Assembly (NCBI GenBank): GCA_963841815.1
Contig: CAWJEE010000016.1
Location: 124,001-188,000, forward strand
Origin: JAOUJD01 sp963841815
GTDB lineage: Bacteria > Pseudomonadota > Gammaproteobacteria > Burkholderiales > Burkholderiaceae_F
Length of the DNA: 64,000 bases
Direction: 5' to 3'
Of this stretch, positions 8,145 through 17,514 are shown piece by piece; within the stretch, counting starts at the first letter, position 1, and the number at the start of each line of letters is the position of its first letter. The notes under the pieces are model-generated. The model saw only the letters and a program-made list of their open reading frames with translations. It did no database searches and was not told where the DNA came from. The translations under genes and the position numbers were made by a program.

Positions 8145-8732
8145 CTACGTGGCGCGGGGTCGATAGAAGACAAAGTCCGAGGTGAAGTCAACTCGCAGGA
8201 TTCGTCCCGCTTGGGCCGCGTCACAGCTGGCGGGTGGCATGCCGCCATTGGTGTTGATGCGCTGGGCATGGGTGACGCCTTCGAACGCGCCCTTGCCGAA
8301 GCTGCGGGTCGTCATCAGCAGCCAGCGCAGGTCGGTGGATCTCGGTGCTTCGTCATGCGCCGCGATCGAGGCGACGAGCCGGCTGCCGTCGACGTGCTCG
8401 AACGAGAAGTTCGCGCCGTGGCGACCAACGACCTTGCCCGCCGCGTCGAGCAGTTCGGCGTCCGGCTGCCGGAACACCCAGGCGCCCTGGCCGTCGCGTT
8501 TCTCGCAGCGGAACACCTGGACGCCTCGCGCGGCCAGCCTCAGCACCGGTTCGTGGTCGGACGGCGCCTTGATGCTGGAAAAAAGGCCCAGGCTCGGTGC
8601 TGCGACCCCAGTGGTTTTTCCCGGGCCGGTGGTGGTCGCGGGGCCGGGGCCGACTGAAGCGCAGGCAGCGAGCAGCGCGCCGGCGCCGGCGAGGCTCGCG
8701 CGATGGCGGAGTTGACTGAGTAGGAAGTTCAT
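8145..8732 (-). CDS. DUF3455 family lipoprotein
   Basis: 195 aa. An N-terminal signal with lipobox LLAAC gives a lipidated Cys near residue 24, followed by a Gly/Pro/Thr-rich linker. The rest matches the DUF3455 pattern, with VQVFRCEKRDGQGAWVFRQP, then GRHGANFSFEHVDGSRLVA, and a C-terminal NTNGGMPPASCDAAQAG segment with a conserved Cys. The ATG at 8732 is chosen because it starts the signal peptide; in-frame upstream codons are Arg-rich and unlike coding sequence. It is probably an exported protein of unknown role, standing alone between the DUF1801 gene and moeA. Confidence 0.8.
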   Translation of the reverse strand: MNFLLSQLRHRASLAGAGALLAACASVGPGPATTTGPGKTTGVAAPSLGLFSSIKAPSDHEPVLRLAARGVQVFRCEKRDGQGAWVFRQPDAELLDAAGKVVGRHGANFSFEHVDGSRLVASIAAHDEAPRSTDLRWLLMTTRSFGKGAFEGVTHAQRINTNGGMPPASCDAAQAGRILRVDFTSDFVFYRPRAT

Positions 8733-8847
8733 CCTGATGAATCCTTGGTTGGCCGATCGTTCCCGGAGCACATGGCTGCTGCGTCGCGATGCCGGTGCCC
8801 GGTCGTCGACCCCCGGGCGAACGCAGCGCGCGAGCCGTCCGGACCGG

Positions 8848-10827
8848 CTACGGCGACGCGCCCTGCGGCACCCGGAATCCAAGCGCCGCGAGTTCGCCGC
8901 GGACTTCGGGATCATCCAGCAGTTCGCGGAAGGCGCGCACCGCAGGGCGCTCTAGCCGTGCCGTCGGCACGACGAAGTCGTATTGCTCTTCCTGCATCGG
9001 GATGAAGTCGAGCCCGTACTGTCGCGCCACGGTGTCGATCGCGATTCCCCAGTCCGCGCGCTGCTGAGAGATGGCCACCGCGACGGCGTTATGGGACTTC
9101 GTTTGCGTGCCGTAACCGGCAGGGCGTCTGTCGCGCAGCCACTGGTCGATGATGATGCGCGTGCCGCTTCCTGCGTTGCGATTGACCATCACGCAGCCAG
9201 TTTCGCCGAGTGCGGTCGCGATGGCCTCCTCGAGCGACTTCCCCTCGAAGCGGGCATCGCCCCGCCGGAAGACGAGCCCTTGCATCCGTCCGTATCCCGT
9301 GACGAGCGTCAGGGCATCGCTCAGCAGGTGCCGGTTGTACTCGCCGGTGGCGGGATCCATCAGGTGGAGACCGGCGATGTCGCATTCGCCGCGTCTTGCG
9401 GCGGCGAGGCCTCCCATGCTGCCGACCATGATCAGCTTGGTCCGGATGCCCTGGCGCATCAGCTTGCCTACCAGCAGGTCGAGGCCTACACAGTGGCTGC
9501 CGATGATCACCAGGTCGGCGGGCTCGAGCTGCTGGCCGAGGAGTGTCACCGCGACGTCGCTGCCGGAGTCCAGGATTTCCGTGTGCTGGTCGATGGTGAT
9601 GAAGCCGTCGGCGCCGCTGAAGGTGGTCACGGACCCGGAGCCTTTGCCCATCGGATAGGCGAGGTAACCGTCCGCTCCCCGTACCAGCCCGACGAGCAGG
9701 TACTCCGTGCGGCCCCGCTCGGAGTTCACTCGCATCGGAAGCGTCGCCTGGATGGCGTGACTACGTTGGGGAGGCAGTCCGGCGAATGCGCGGATCACCG
9801 GTGCGAGGAACTCGTGGAAAGTGAAGATGGCGGACGTCGGAAACCCGGGCAGCACGACGACCGGCTTGCCCCCGGTGACGGCGAGGCAAATGGGCTTGCC
9901 TGGCTTCAGCGCGACGCCATGCGCGACGACACCCGGGTTGCGCAGCGCATGCACGATCCGGTACGAGATATCCCCGGCGCCCTTCGATGTGCCGCCGGAG
10001 AACACGACGACATCGGCCTCGAGGCCACGGGCCAGCGCAGCCGCCAGCGCCTGCTCGTTGTCGGCGATCACGCCCAGATGCACGGCGACCCCGCCGATCT
10101 CTGCGACGGCGGCGCCGATGATCGCAGCGTTGGAGTCGTAGACCGCGCCTGGCCTCAGGGCTTCGCCGGGCGCGACGATTTCGTTGCCGGTGGAAAAGAT
10201 AGCCACTCTCGGCCGGCGAAAGACCATGCACTCCGGCAGTCCCAGCGCAGCGAGCACACCGATCTCGCGGGAAGTGAGGCGCTGCCCGGCGCGAAGCACC
10301 GTTTCGCCGCGGGCGATGTCGGTGCTTGCGTAACTCACGTTCTCGCCTCCGGTGAGCGGTCGGCGGACCTCGACCAGCCGATCGTCAGCGGAGCCCGCCA
10401 ATTCCGAGTGCTCCACCATCAGGACCGCATCGGCACCGCGTGGCAGCATGCCGCCGGTGGCGATGGGGGTCGCATGGCCCGGGACCACGGGCGGGGCAGG
10501 CACGATGCCGGGCGCGAGCACCTCGCCGTTCACTCGCAGCGCGCGCGGCGTTTCCTCCATCGCGCCGAACGTGTCGTGCGCCTGTACCGCGAAGCCGTCG
10601 ACATTGGCGCGATCGAAGCCCGGAACGTCGATGGCCGCCACGACATCCCTGGCGAGCACGCGGTCGAGGGCATCTCCAAGGGACACGCGCTCTTCGCCCA
10701 GCGGCGCGAGCCGCAGGTGCTTGCGAAACCTCGCGGTCGCCTCGTCTCGCGAGACGACGTTCAGGAACTGGGTCTGGCTGGCAAGGGGTTCCGCGTCGTT
10801 CGCGCCGGGCTCGTTGGACGTCTTCAT
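8848..10827 (-). CDS. moeA: Molybdopterin molybdenumtransferase MoeA fused to a PBP-like domain
   Basis: 659 aa, a fusion. Residues ~20-430 are MoeA (inserts Mo or W into adenylated molybdopterin), with DVPGFDR at 67-73, SGGTSKGAGD at 277-286, LKPGKP at 307-312 carrying both conserved lysines, and LPGFPTS at 326-332. Residues ~437-650 are a PBP_like domain (PF12727 type): GSHCVGLDLL, CDIAGLHLMDP, a GYGRMQGLVFR stretch and NAGSGTRIIID. The one frame is uninterrupted, so the fusion is real, and this architecture is known from proteobacterial Moco loci. The PBP-like part may sense metal or pterin. The next gene, a second moeA, ends 12 bases upstream of its start. Confidence 0.93.
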   Translation of the reverse strand: MKTSNEPGANDAEPLASQTQFLNVVSRDEATARFRKHLRLAPLGEERVSLGDALDRVLARDVVAAIDVPGFDRANVDGFAVQAHDTFGAMEETPRALRVNGEVLAPGIVPAPPVVPGHATPIATGGMLPRGADAVLMVEHSELAGSADDRLVEVRRPLTGGENVSYASTDIARGETVLRAGQRLTSREIGVLAALGLPECMVFRRPRVAIFSTGNEIVAPGEALRPGAVYDSNAAIIGAAVAEIGGVAVHLGVIADNEQALAAALARGLEADVVVFSGGTSKGAGDISYRIVHALRNPGVVAHGVALKPGKPICLAVTGGKPVVVLPGFPTSAIFTFHEFLAPVIRAFAGLPPQRSHAIQATLPMRVNSERGRTEYLLVGLVRGADGYLAYPMGKGSGSVTTFSGADGFITIDQHTEILDSGSDVAVTLLGQQLEPADLVIIGSHCVGLDLLVGKLMRQGIRTKLIMVGSMGGLAAARRGECDIAGLHLMDPATGEYNRHLLSDALTLVTGYGRMQGLVFRRGDARFEGKSLEEAIATALGETGCVMVNRNAGSGTRIIIDQWLRDRRPAGYGTQTKSHNAVAVAISQQRADWGIAIDTVARQYGLDFIPMQEEQYDFVVPTARLERPAVRAFRELLDDPEVRGELAALGFRVPQGASP

Positions 10828-10839
10828 GTTCGAGGGCGC

Positions 10840-12084
10840 TCAGTCGTAGAGATATACGGTCACTTCTGCATCAGGCCCGTAGCCCTCGCACAGGGCGGGC
10901 ACGATCACGAATCCATCGGCTCGGGTCGTCGACGAAAGGATCGAGGCCCCGCTGAGCGCGATGGGCTCGACCCGGCCGTCGACGAGACGCACGCGACAGT
11001 AGTCCACTCGACCGATCTCGGACACGATCTTGCGGGCGACGGCCGCCTGCACGGTGCGGTGCGGCCACTCAGGCGACCTCCCGCCGCGCAGGCGAATGGC
11101 GCGACCCGCAAAGAAGTCGTAAGCGCACAGGCACGAAACGGGGTTGCCGGGCAACAGGAACACGAGTGCCTCGCCGATGCGGCCCAGCCCGGCAGGACTC
11201 GATGGCCGCATCGAAACGCCGTGGATCGCCAGTTCGCCGATCTCGGCGATCAGACGCGGTGCATAGTCCTCGCGGCCGACACTGGAGCCGCCGGATACGA
11301 GGATCACGTCCGCTCCGGGCGCGAGCAGTGCCGCGCGGATCGTGTCCGGATCGTCTCCCAGTCGCTGATGCGATTCGAGCACGCCGCCGTCGCGGGCGAT
11401 GAGGCCGCGTAGCGTGTACGAGTTCGCGTCGTAGACTTCGAACACGCCCTTCGGCGATCCCGGAGCCATCACTTCATTGCCGGTGACGAGCATGCGCACT
11501 CGGGGTTGCCTGACGACGGTCGCACGGTCCAGGCCCAGGGACGCCACGAGCCCCAGGTCCTGCGGGCGCAGGCGCCGGCGCACGCTGAGGGCTGTCGAGC
11601 CGACCTGAAGGTCCTCGCCCCGATGGCCGACATGCTGGCCTGGGGCAACGGGTCGTGTCACCACGATCTGCCCGGAGGTTTCCGTGGCGTACTCGGCTGG
11701 AACGACCGAGTCGACATCGTCCGGGATCGGGGCGCCGGTCATGATCCGCACCGCCGAGCGGGGCGGGAGGTCGCCCGCGAAGGGCTGCCCCGGCATGGAC
11801 TGCCCCAGCACGCGAAACTCGAGGGGGTTGTACTCGGAGGCCCCGGCCGTTTCCGCGCCCCGCAGAGCAAAGCCGTCCATGGCGGCTCGATCGAAGCCCG
11901 GGACGTCGAGCGGCGCAATCACATCGGCCGCCAGCGTGCGTCCGCAGGCATCCTCCAGAGGAACCGACTCGGCGCCAAGTCGCACGGCGTGCCGATCGAT
12001 CCAATCCAGCACGGCGGGCACTTCGCTTCGCTGGCGGAAGCCGTGCATGCGCACGTCGAGGATTGAAGTGATTTCGGCTTTCAT
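10840..12084 (-). CDS. moeA: Second MoeA paralogue (stand-alone)
   Basis: 414 aa, a normal MoeA length with the MoeA N and C domains around a MoCF core. DVPGFDRAAMDGFAL is at 60-74, SGGSSVGRED at 264-273 and LPGNPVS at 311-317. Where catalytic MoeA proteins have KPGKP, this copy reads RPSSP (residues 293-297), so both lysines of that motif are replaced. The fused paralogue downstream keeps them. The pair may be specialised, for instance for Mo versus W, or this copy may act as a partner. It lies 12 bases upstream of the fused gene and likely shares its transcript. Confidence 0.9.
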   Translation of the reverse strand: MKAEITSILDVRMHGFRQRSEVPAVLDWIDRHAVRLGAESVPLEDACGRTLAADVIAPLDVPGFDRAAMDGFALRGAETAGASEYNPLEFRVLGQSMPGQPFAGDLPPRSAVRIMTGAPIPDDVDSVVPAEYATETSGQIVVTRPVAPGQHVGHRGEDLQVGSTALSVRRRLRPQDLGLVASLGLDRATVVRQPRVRMLVTGNEVMAPGSPKGVFEVYDANSYTLRGLIARDGGVLESHQRLGDDPDTIRAALLAPGADVILVSGGSSVGREDYAPRLIAEIGELAIHGVSMRPSSPAGLGRIGEALVFLLPGNPVSCLCAYDFFAGRAIRLRGGRSPEWPHRTVQAAVARKIVSEIGRVDYCRVRLVDGRVEPIALSGASILSSTTRADGFVIVPALCEGYGPDAEVTVYLYD

Positions 12085-12340
12085 TCAGCGCTCATTGGTC
12101 GGGGGCGACTCCTCTTCGCGCATGACTTCCTGGCCGTCCGGCAGCCCCCATCGACAATCAGGTCTGCGGGCGGCAACAGGGGCGCGTGGCGAGAGATGCG
12201 CGCGCGCATTGTCGCGCAACTGATCCCGCTCCCGCGGGAAGGTCAAGTGCGAGCGCTCGGGTGAGTGCCCGGAGGGGAGTTTTCTCTGCAGTGGGTCGCG
12301 GTGCCCGCGCGGGGGCGGGCCCGGCGCTGCAGTGCTTGCC

Positions 12341-13146
12341 CTACCGCGCCGCGTTCGGAAAGAAGAGCTGTTCTCCGTCAATCTTGTATGCGGCGATCGC
12401 CGACTGCCCCGCGGGCGAGATGATCCAGTCGGCAAACTGCTGCGCCAGCGCGACTTTCACGTGCGGATGCCGTGCGGGATCTCACCACGATCACGCCGTA
12501 CTGGTTGAACAGGCGCTTGTCGCCTTCGACGAGAATCGTGAGGTCGCCGCGGTTCTTGAATGCAAGCCAGGTGCCGCGATCGGCCAGTACGTAGGCCCCG
12601 GTAGCGGCGGCAATGTTCAACGCCGGACCCATGCCGCACCCACACTCCTTGTAGCCGCTGCCCCGCTGGTTCGCCAGTTCCGCGACGGTCCAGTAACGGA
12701 TCTCGGCGCTGTGGGTCCGCTCTTGTCGCCGCGCGAGATGAAGGCGGCGTTGCTGGCGCTGATCTTCTTCAGCGCGGCGACGATGTCCGAGCCGCGTGCC
12801 GCCGCGGATCGGTCTTCGGCCCGATCAGCACGAAGGTCGTTGTAGATGACCGCACGCGCCGCAGCCGAAGCCCTCGGCGACGAACTTCTCCTCGGCCGCC
12901 TGGTCGTGGACGAGTAGCGCATCGGCGTCGGCGCGGCGCGCGATGTCCAGTGCCTGCCGGTGCCAACCGCCACCATCTTCACGTTCAATCCGCTTGCCTG
13001 CTGAACAGCGGCAGCAGGTGCGGAACAAACCCGGACTGCTCGGTGGACGTGGTCGATGCCAGCGTGATGCCCTGCGCTCGCCGCTGTGGCGCTGCGATGG
13101 CGAGGATCGCTGCGAGTGCAAAGTTCACTTGCCCGATTGACGTCAT
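12341..13146 (-). pseudogene. tupA: Tungstate-binding protein TupA, several frameshifts
   Basis: The 806-base span fits a normal ~270-aa TupA, but the reading frame breaks at least four times. Recognisable pieces in order: start MTSIGQVNFALAAILAIAA (signal), then LASTTSTEQSGLF (the TTS ligand motif of TupA); VKMVAVGTG; DIARRADADALLVHDQAAEE; VAALKKISASNAAFISRGDK; NIAAATGAYVLADRGTWLAF; and the end SAIAAYKIDGEQLFFPNAAR. Residue conservation inside each piece is excellent, which argues for recent indels or sequence error rather than long decay. The TTS motif points to tungstate (or molybdate) binding. The start overlaps the end of tupC. Confidence 0.78.
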
Positions 13147-13147
13147 C

Positions 13148-13818
13148 TCAGTTTTCCTTCAATGGAAGCTTCGACTCTCGGGGCATCGCGCCCCGCAGGA
13201 ACTCCTGGACCGGAAGGTCGGCGCGTATGCGGCCGTCCTGCAGGCAGATCATGCGGCTCGCGAGACGGCTGACCAGTCCGGTGGTGTGGCTGCGAAGACC
13301 AGCGTCTGGGGGTGCCGAAGCGCGAACTCGCCGAGGAGCGAATCGACCTCGCGCCGTCGTCCGGGTCCATGCTGGCGGTGGTTGGCTGAGCAGCAGCACA
13401 ACAGGCGCCAGCACCCAGGCGCGCGCCAGCGCCAGCCGCTGCTGCTGGCCGACGGACAGCGTGCGCGCGCTGCGCTGCGCGAGCGCAGCCAGCCCGACGC
13501 GCGCCAGTCATCGTTCGCCAGCCTGCAGGCGCGCGCCAGCGCGCGCGAGCGGCCACAGGCCATGTCGCGACGTTGTTCTGCGCGCTGTGCGGAGCATGTA
13601 GGGGCGCTGGAACAGCACAAATGGCGCGTTGTCTCGGGTCGCCGCACCGTCCCCGCGCTGGGCTCGATCAGGCCGTTCAGGACGCGCAGCAGCGTGGTCT
13701 GCCGCTGCCATTGGGACCGACCAGCGCGATGCGTTCGCCGGCGCGTGATCGACGAGCTCACCGACTGCAGCGCCCAGGTCGAGCGATAACGCACTCCAAC
13801 CTGTTCGAGCCTGAACAC
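13148..13818 (-). pseudogene. tupC: Tungstate ABC transporter ATPase TupC, several frameshifts
   Basis: The span (~224 codons) is right for TupC, but at least four frame changes are needed. It begins FRLEQVGVRYRSTWALQSV at a GTG (13818). Walker A (VGPNGSGKT) is spread over two frames because one A is missing near 13707 (GGCAGACC for GGCAAGACC). Next comes TTLLRVLNGLIEPSAGTV. The ABC signature region (13440-13470) and Walker B (~13395) are also split. The end PRESKLPLKEN reaches the stop at 13148, 2 bases before the tupA start. It would energise uptake through TupB. A truncated, non-functional product is expected if the sequence is correct. Confidence 0.72.
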
Positions 13819-13860
13819 TCTTCGCGCGCTGGCGCTTTCGCGCCGGGCGTCGCGGATGCA

Positions 13861-14616
13861 TCATTCCGCTCGTCCTTCGCGGGATCATGCAGCCCACCGC
13901 GCGCGACCTGCATGGCCGCTCCGTCGATCCGCTCGCGCGAGCCGCGCAATGCGGCGACCAGCGCGTTCAATGCCAGCACGCCACCATCAGCACGACGCCC
14001 AGCGCGTTCGCGAGCGGTAGGTCGCCCTTGCTGGTTCCAGCGCGATCGGCGTGGTCATCGACCGGGTGAAGCCTTCGATGTTGCCGGCGACGATCATCAC
14101 CGCGCCCACTTCGGAAATCGCGCGGCCGAAGGCGGCGATCAGCACCGTCAGCAGCGCGTAGCGTTCGTCCAGGCCAGCAGCAGTCCGCGCATGAACGGCG
14201 CGGCGCCGAGCGACGTCAACTGCTCGCCATGCGCCCGGTCCGCGTCCTCGATCGCCTGGCGCGTGAGCGCCGTGACGATCGGCGCCACCAAAATACGTCT
14301 GCGCCAGCACCATCGCCTGGAAGGAAAACAACCACCCGAGGAAGCCCAGCGGACCGGCGCGACAGCAGCAGGTAGACGAGGAGGCCGACGACGACCGAGG
14401 GCAGCGCGAGCAGCGTGTTGAGCACCGCGAGCACGGCGCCGCGTCGGCGAAGCGGGCGACGCCGAGCCAGGCGCCGGCAAGCGCGCCGAGGCCGAACGCG
14501 AGCAGGCATGCGCTCGCGCTGACCGCGAGAGAACGACCGACCACGGACAGCAACGCCGGGTCGAGCGAGGCGAGCGGATGAAGCGCAGCGGCGGTCGCCT
14601 GGGGGATCGTGTCCAT
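13861..14616 (-). pseudogene. tupB: Tungstate ABC transporter permease TupB, several frameshifts
   Basis: Starts at ATG 14616 with MDTIPQATAAALHPLASLDP. Hydrophobic permease pieces follow in shifting frames: LLSVVGRSLAVSASACLLAF; AVLAVLNTLLALPSVVVGLL; PLGFLGWLFSFQAMVLAQT; and the highly conserved AFGRAISEVGAVMIVAGNI segment before the C-terminal helices. I count about six single-base changes near 14450, 14360, 14295, 14172, 14037 and 13985; most look like lost bases. The 3' end is ambiguous (the open frame runs to 13758), so 13861 is an estimate. It would be the inner-membrane channel of the Tup system. Confidence 0.7.
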
Positions 14617-14761
14617 AGCAGACGCGAATCGTAGGCAACCGTGCGGGGTTCAGGCCGGCCAGGGCCGACCGTACCTCGGCGAACGTTGCTGCATATGTGA
14701 CGTCGTGCGGACGGCGATGCTTTGCGGCAAACTCGCGGCGTGCACAACGTCGAGCTGTCAT

Positions 14762-15862
14762 ATGCGCTTGCCAGCGGGCGCGCGCGGAGCACTGATCCGC
14801 AATCCGTTGATGGATATGTTGGCGGCGGTGCGCGCCCACGGTTCCATCTCGGGCGCTGCGCGTGCGCTCGGTTTTTCGTACCGACACGTCTGGGGCAGCT
14901 CAAGCGATGGGAAGAGAAAACTCGGATTCGGCCTGATCGTCTGGGACCGGGGTCAGCGGGCCCAGCCGACTTCGCTGACAAGTTGTTGTGGGCCGAGCGG
15001 CAGGTGCAGGCGCGGCTAGCGCCGCAGATCGCTGCGCTGCACTTCGATCTCGAGCGTGCATTCGCGATGGCCTTTGATTCTTCCGCCAGCATTCTCATGC
15101 TGAGCGCCAGCCATGACAATGCCTTGGCGCTGCTGGGCAGAACACTGCACACCCGTCCCGGCTGCACCTCGACATCCGCTTTACCGGCAGTGCGAACGCA
15201 CTGCGTGAGTTGAACGCCGGACACTGTGCCATCGCTGGCTTCCATCTGCCGCCCCGCACGGCGACGGGGAGCCTTATCACTCGGACCTACAAGCCTCTGC
15301 TGCATCCCAGCCGTCACCAGTTGATCGGATTCGCCCGGCGCGTTCAGGGCCTGGCCGTGGCGCGCGGCAATCCCCTCAATCTGCTCACAATCGCTGACGT
15401 GGCGGCGCGCGGCGCGCGCTTCGTCAATCGGCCGATCGGAACCGGCACGCGACTGCTGCTCGATGCGTTGTGCGAGCAGCGCGGCATCTCGTCGATCCAC
15501 CCTGGTCGGTTACGAGAACGAAGAGCCTGGCCACGCCGCGGTGGCCCACGCCGTCGGCGGCGGGACAGGCGGACGCCGGACTGTGCATCGAGGTGGCAGC
15601 TCGCTCGCGCGACCTCGACTTTGTGTCGCTGCTTTGGGAAGAGTATTTCCTGGTGTGTGACAAGTCGACGATGGCGCAGCCTGCGATCCGAACCTTGCAG
15701 GCGGTGCTGCGTAGTGAGGTCTGGCTGCGGCGGCTCTCTACGATGGCGGGCTTCTCGCCGGCGCGTAGCGGAGAGTCCTTGCCCTTACGCGATGTTTTTC
15801 CGTGGTGGGGCGAACGCGCCAAGGGGGGCTCTGGCGGAGGCCCGCCCAAGGCCGGCTGCTGA
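14762..15862 (+). pseudogene. ModE-type HTH plus PBP-like-domain regulator, several frameshifts
   Basis: Divergent from tupB. The span equals 367 codons, the expected length for this family, with about five compensating indels. The N-terminal winged HTH resembles ModE/LysR (MDMLAAVRAHGSISGAARAL, then FSYRHVWGQLKRWEE across a shift near 14895, where a G run is one short). The C-terminal part is a PBP_like domain: CAIAGFHLPPR, the FARRVQGLAVARGNPLN stretch, RFVNRPIGTGTRLLLDALC and ADAGLCIEVAARSRDLDFVS. The same domain type is fused to MoeA at 8.8 kb. It probably controls tup and/or moeA in response to Mo/W status; this is inference from position and domains. Confidence 0.72.
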
Positions 15863-15962
15863 ACCCTTCCCGACAGTCGCCGCCGTACGGCGTTCTTATT
15901 CGAACGGGAGCAGGCAACCGGCTTCCGGCAAGCGGGGCGTCCGACCGCGCGCGCCGGCGACG

Positions 15963-16544
15963 TCACCGGCGGTCGTGCTGCGCCAGTTCGTCGCGCGTGT
16001 TGATGTTGGCGAACGCGTCGGCCTCGTCGTCGAATGTGACCTCGGCCACACGGAGGCTCGCATACCAGAGGTCGATCTTGCGTTCGCCACGCGCGAGGAA
16101 TTCGGCCAGGTGGCTGCGCACTCGGGTGCAGACCAGTGCGAAGACCGGATGCGGCTGGCTGCCCGTTCGCGCCACGGCGATATCGGCGTCGGCTGCGCCG
16201 CGCGCCGCCGCCAGCCGGGCGACCAGGTCATGTGGCAGGAAGGGCGAATCGCAGGGCACGGTGACGATCATCGGCGCATCGGTCGCGTGCAGGCCGGCAT
16301 CCAGCCCGGCCAGGGGCCCCGCAAAGCCGCCAACCCTGTCGGCTACCACGGGACACCCGAACTCCGCGTAACGCTCGAGGTTCTGGTTGGCGTTGATCAG
16401 CAGACTGTCCACCTGTGGACGCAGGCGGTCGATCACATGCTGGATCAGCGGCCGGCCCTGCAGCAGTTGCAGGCCCTTGTCCACGCCCCCCATGCGGCGT
16501 CCCTGTCCGCCGGCCAGCACCAGCCCGCAGATCCCGGTGCTCAC
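15963..16544 (-). CDS. mobA: Molybdenum cofactor guanylyltransferase MobA
   Basis: 193 aa. Converts Mo-molybdopterin and GTP into the MGD cofactor used by formate dehydrogenases of the DMSO-reductase family. The nucleotide-binding motif LAGGQGRRMGG is at residues 10-20, followed by VDKGLQLLQGRPLIQHVI. DAPMIVTVPCDSPFLP (~88-103) holds the Mg-binding Asp, and NINTRDEL lies near the end. Length is typical for MobA. It lies in a minus-strand pair with fdhD (58-base gap), consistent with dedicated cofactor supply to the neighbouring fdh operon. It converges with the regulator gene across 100 bases. Confidence 0.93.
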   Translation of the reverse strand: MSTGICGLVLAGGQGRRMGGVDKGLQLLQGRPLIQHVIDRLRPQVDSLLINANQNLERYAEFGCPVVADRVGGFAGPLAGLDAGLHATDAPMIVTVPCDSPFLPHDLVARLAAARGAADADIAVARTGSQPHPVFALVCTRVRSHLAEFLARGERKIDLWYASLRVAEVTFDDEADAFANINTRDELAQHDRR

Positions 16545-16602
16545 TGGACTACCCTCCGCGCTGCGCGCTCCCGGATGAGCGCTTCGGAGCGGCCGTGCGC
16601 GC

Positions 16603-17427
16603 TCATGACGCGCGCTCCGCTTCGAAGCGATGACGCCCCGTGAAGAGCAGATAGTGCTTGCGGGCCGCGCGCCCGATCATCGTCAGTCCGACCCGGTTCG
16701 CGATGCGCCAGGCCATTTCGGTCAGGCCCGAGCGCGATACCAGGAAGGGAATGCCCATCTGGGCGGTCTTGATCACCATCTCGGACGTGAGCCGGCCTGT
16801 GGTGTAGAAGACCTTGTCCGAGCCATCGATGCCGTCGAGCCACATCCGGCCGGCGATGGCATCGACCGCGTTGTGCCGCCCGACGTCCTCGACGAACACC
16901 AGGATCCGGCTGTCGGCGCCCTCGTTCGAGGCCAGCGCGCACCCGTGCACGGCACCCGCGGCGTTGTAGACCGTCTCGTGCTGGCGCACGGCTTCGAGGA
17001 TGGCGAACAGCGCGGATTCGGGGAGATGCACGTCGTCGCGCAGGTGGATCGAGTCGACTTCGTCCATCAAGTCCCCGAACACCGTGCCCTGTCCGCAGCC
17101 TGTGGTCACTGTCCGCTTGGCGAGTTTCCTGGCCAGCGACTTGACGCCTCTTCGCGTGGTAACCGCCACGGCGTCGGTCTCCCAGTCGACCTGCACCGCC
17201 TCGAGTTCATCAAGCGAGGACACAAGGCGCTGGTTTCGCAGGTAACCGATGGCGAGCGCCTCGGGCGCCTGCCCAAGGGTCATCAGCGTGACGACTTCGC
17301 ACTTGTCGACGTATAGAGTCAGCGGATGCTCGCCGGCGATCGGCGTGGGCACGACCTCGCCGCGTTGGTCGACGGCATCGACAGGGAAAATCAACGGGCG
17401 GGACGCGTTGGTCAGCAGCAGTGGCAT
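16603..17427 (-). CDS. fdhD: Formate dehydrogenase accessory sulfurtransferase FdhD
   Basis: 274 aa. FdhD transfers sulfur from a cysteine desulfurase to the bis-MGD cofactor of formate dehydrogenase. Visible are GEHPLTLYVDKCEVVTLMTL and EALAIGYLRNQRLV near the N-terminus, TTGCGQGTVFGD with the conserved Cys region (~112-123), NAAGAVHGCALA (~156-167) and the FVEDVGRHNAVDAIAGRMWL signature (~179-198). The ATG at 17427 is the best start; the protein runs from there without a gap. The gene is divergent from the DUF3305-led fdh operon, with 150 bases between start codons. Confidence 0.95.
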   Translation of the reverse strand: MPLLLTNASRPLIFPVDAVDQRGEVVPTPIAGEHPLTLYVDKCEVVTLMTLGQAPEALAIGYLRNQRLVSSLDELEAVQVDWETDAVAVTTRRGVKSLARKLAKRTVTTGCGQGTVFGDLMDEVDSIHLRDDVHLPESALFAILEAVRQHETVYNAAGAVHGCALASNEGADSRILVFVEDVGRHNAVDAIAGRMWLDGIDGSDKVFYTTGRLTSEMVIKTAQMGIPFLVSRSGLTEMAWRIANRVGLTMIGRAARKHYLLFTGRHRFEAERAS

Positions 17428-17514
17428 CGCCGGTCGGATTCAGCCTCGTGTTGCGCGTCGAGTGCGTTGTGCATGCGGAGCGATGCGCCAAAGACCCTTC
17501 GCACGTATTCCGGT

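Noticed and set aside
8848..10827. MoeA-PBP fusion as an assembly joint
   Set aside because: One uninterrupted frame of 659 codons and a known domain architecture make it a genuine fusion.
8983..11412. 809-codon open frame on the plus strand across both moeA genes
   Set aside because: Antisense to two intact MoeA genes; composition is typical of a GC-rich shadow frame (Arg/His/Gly-rich) and it has no motif.
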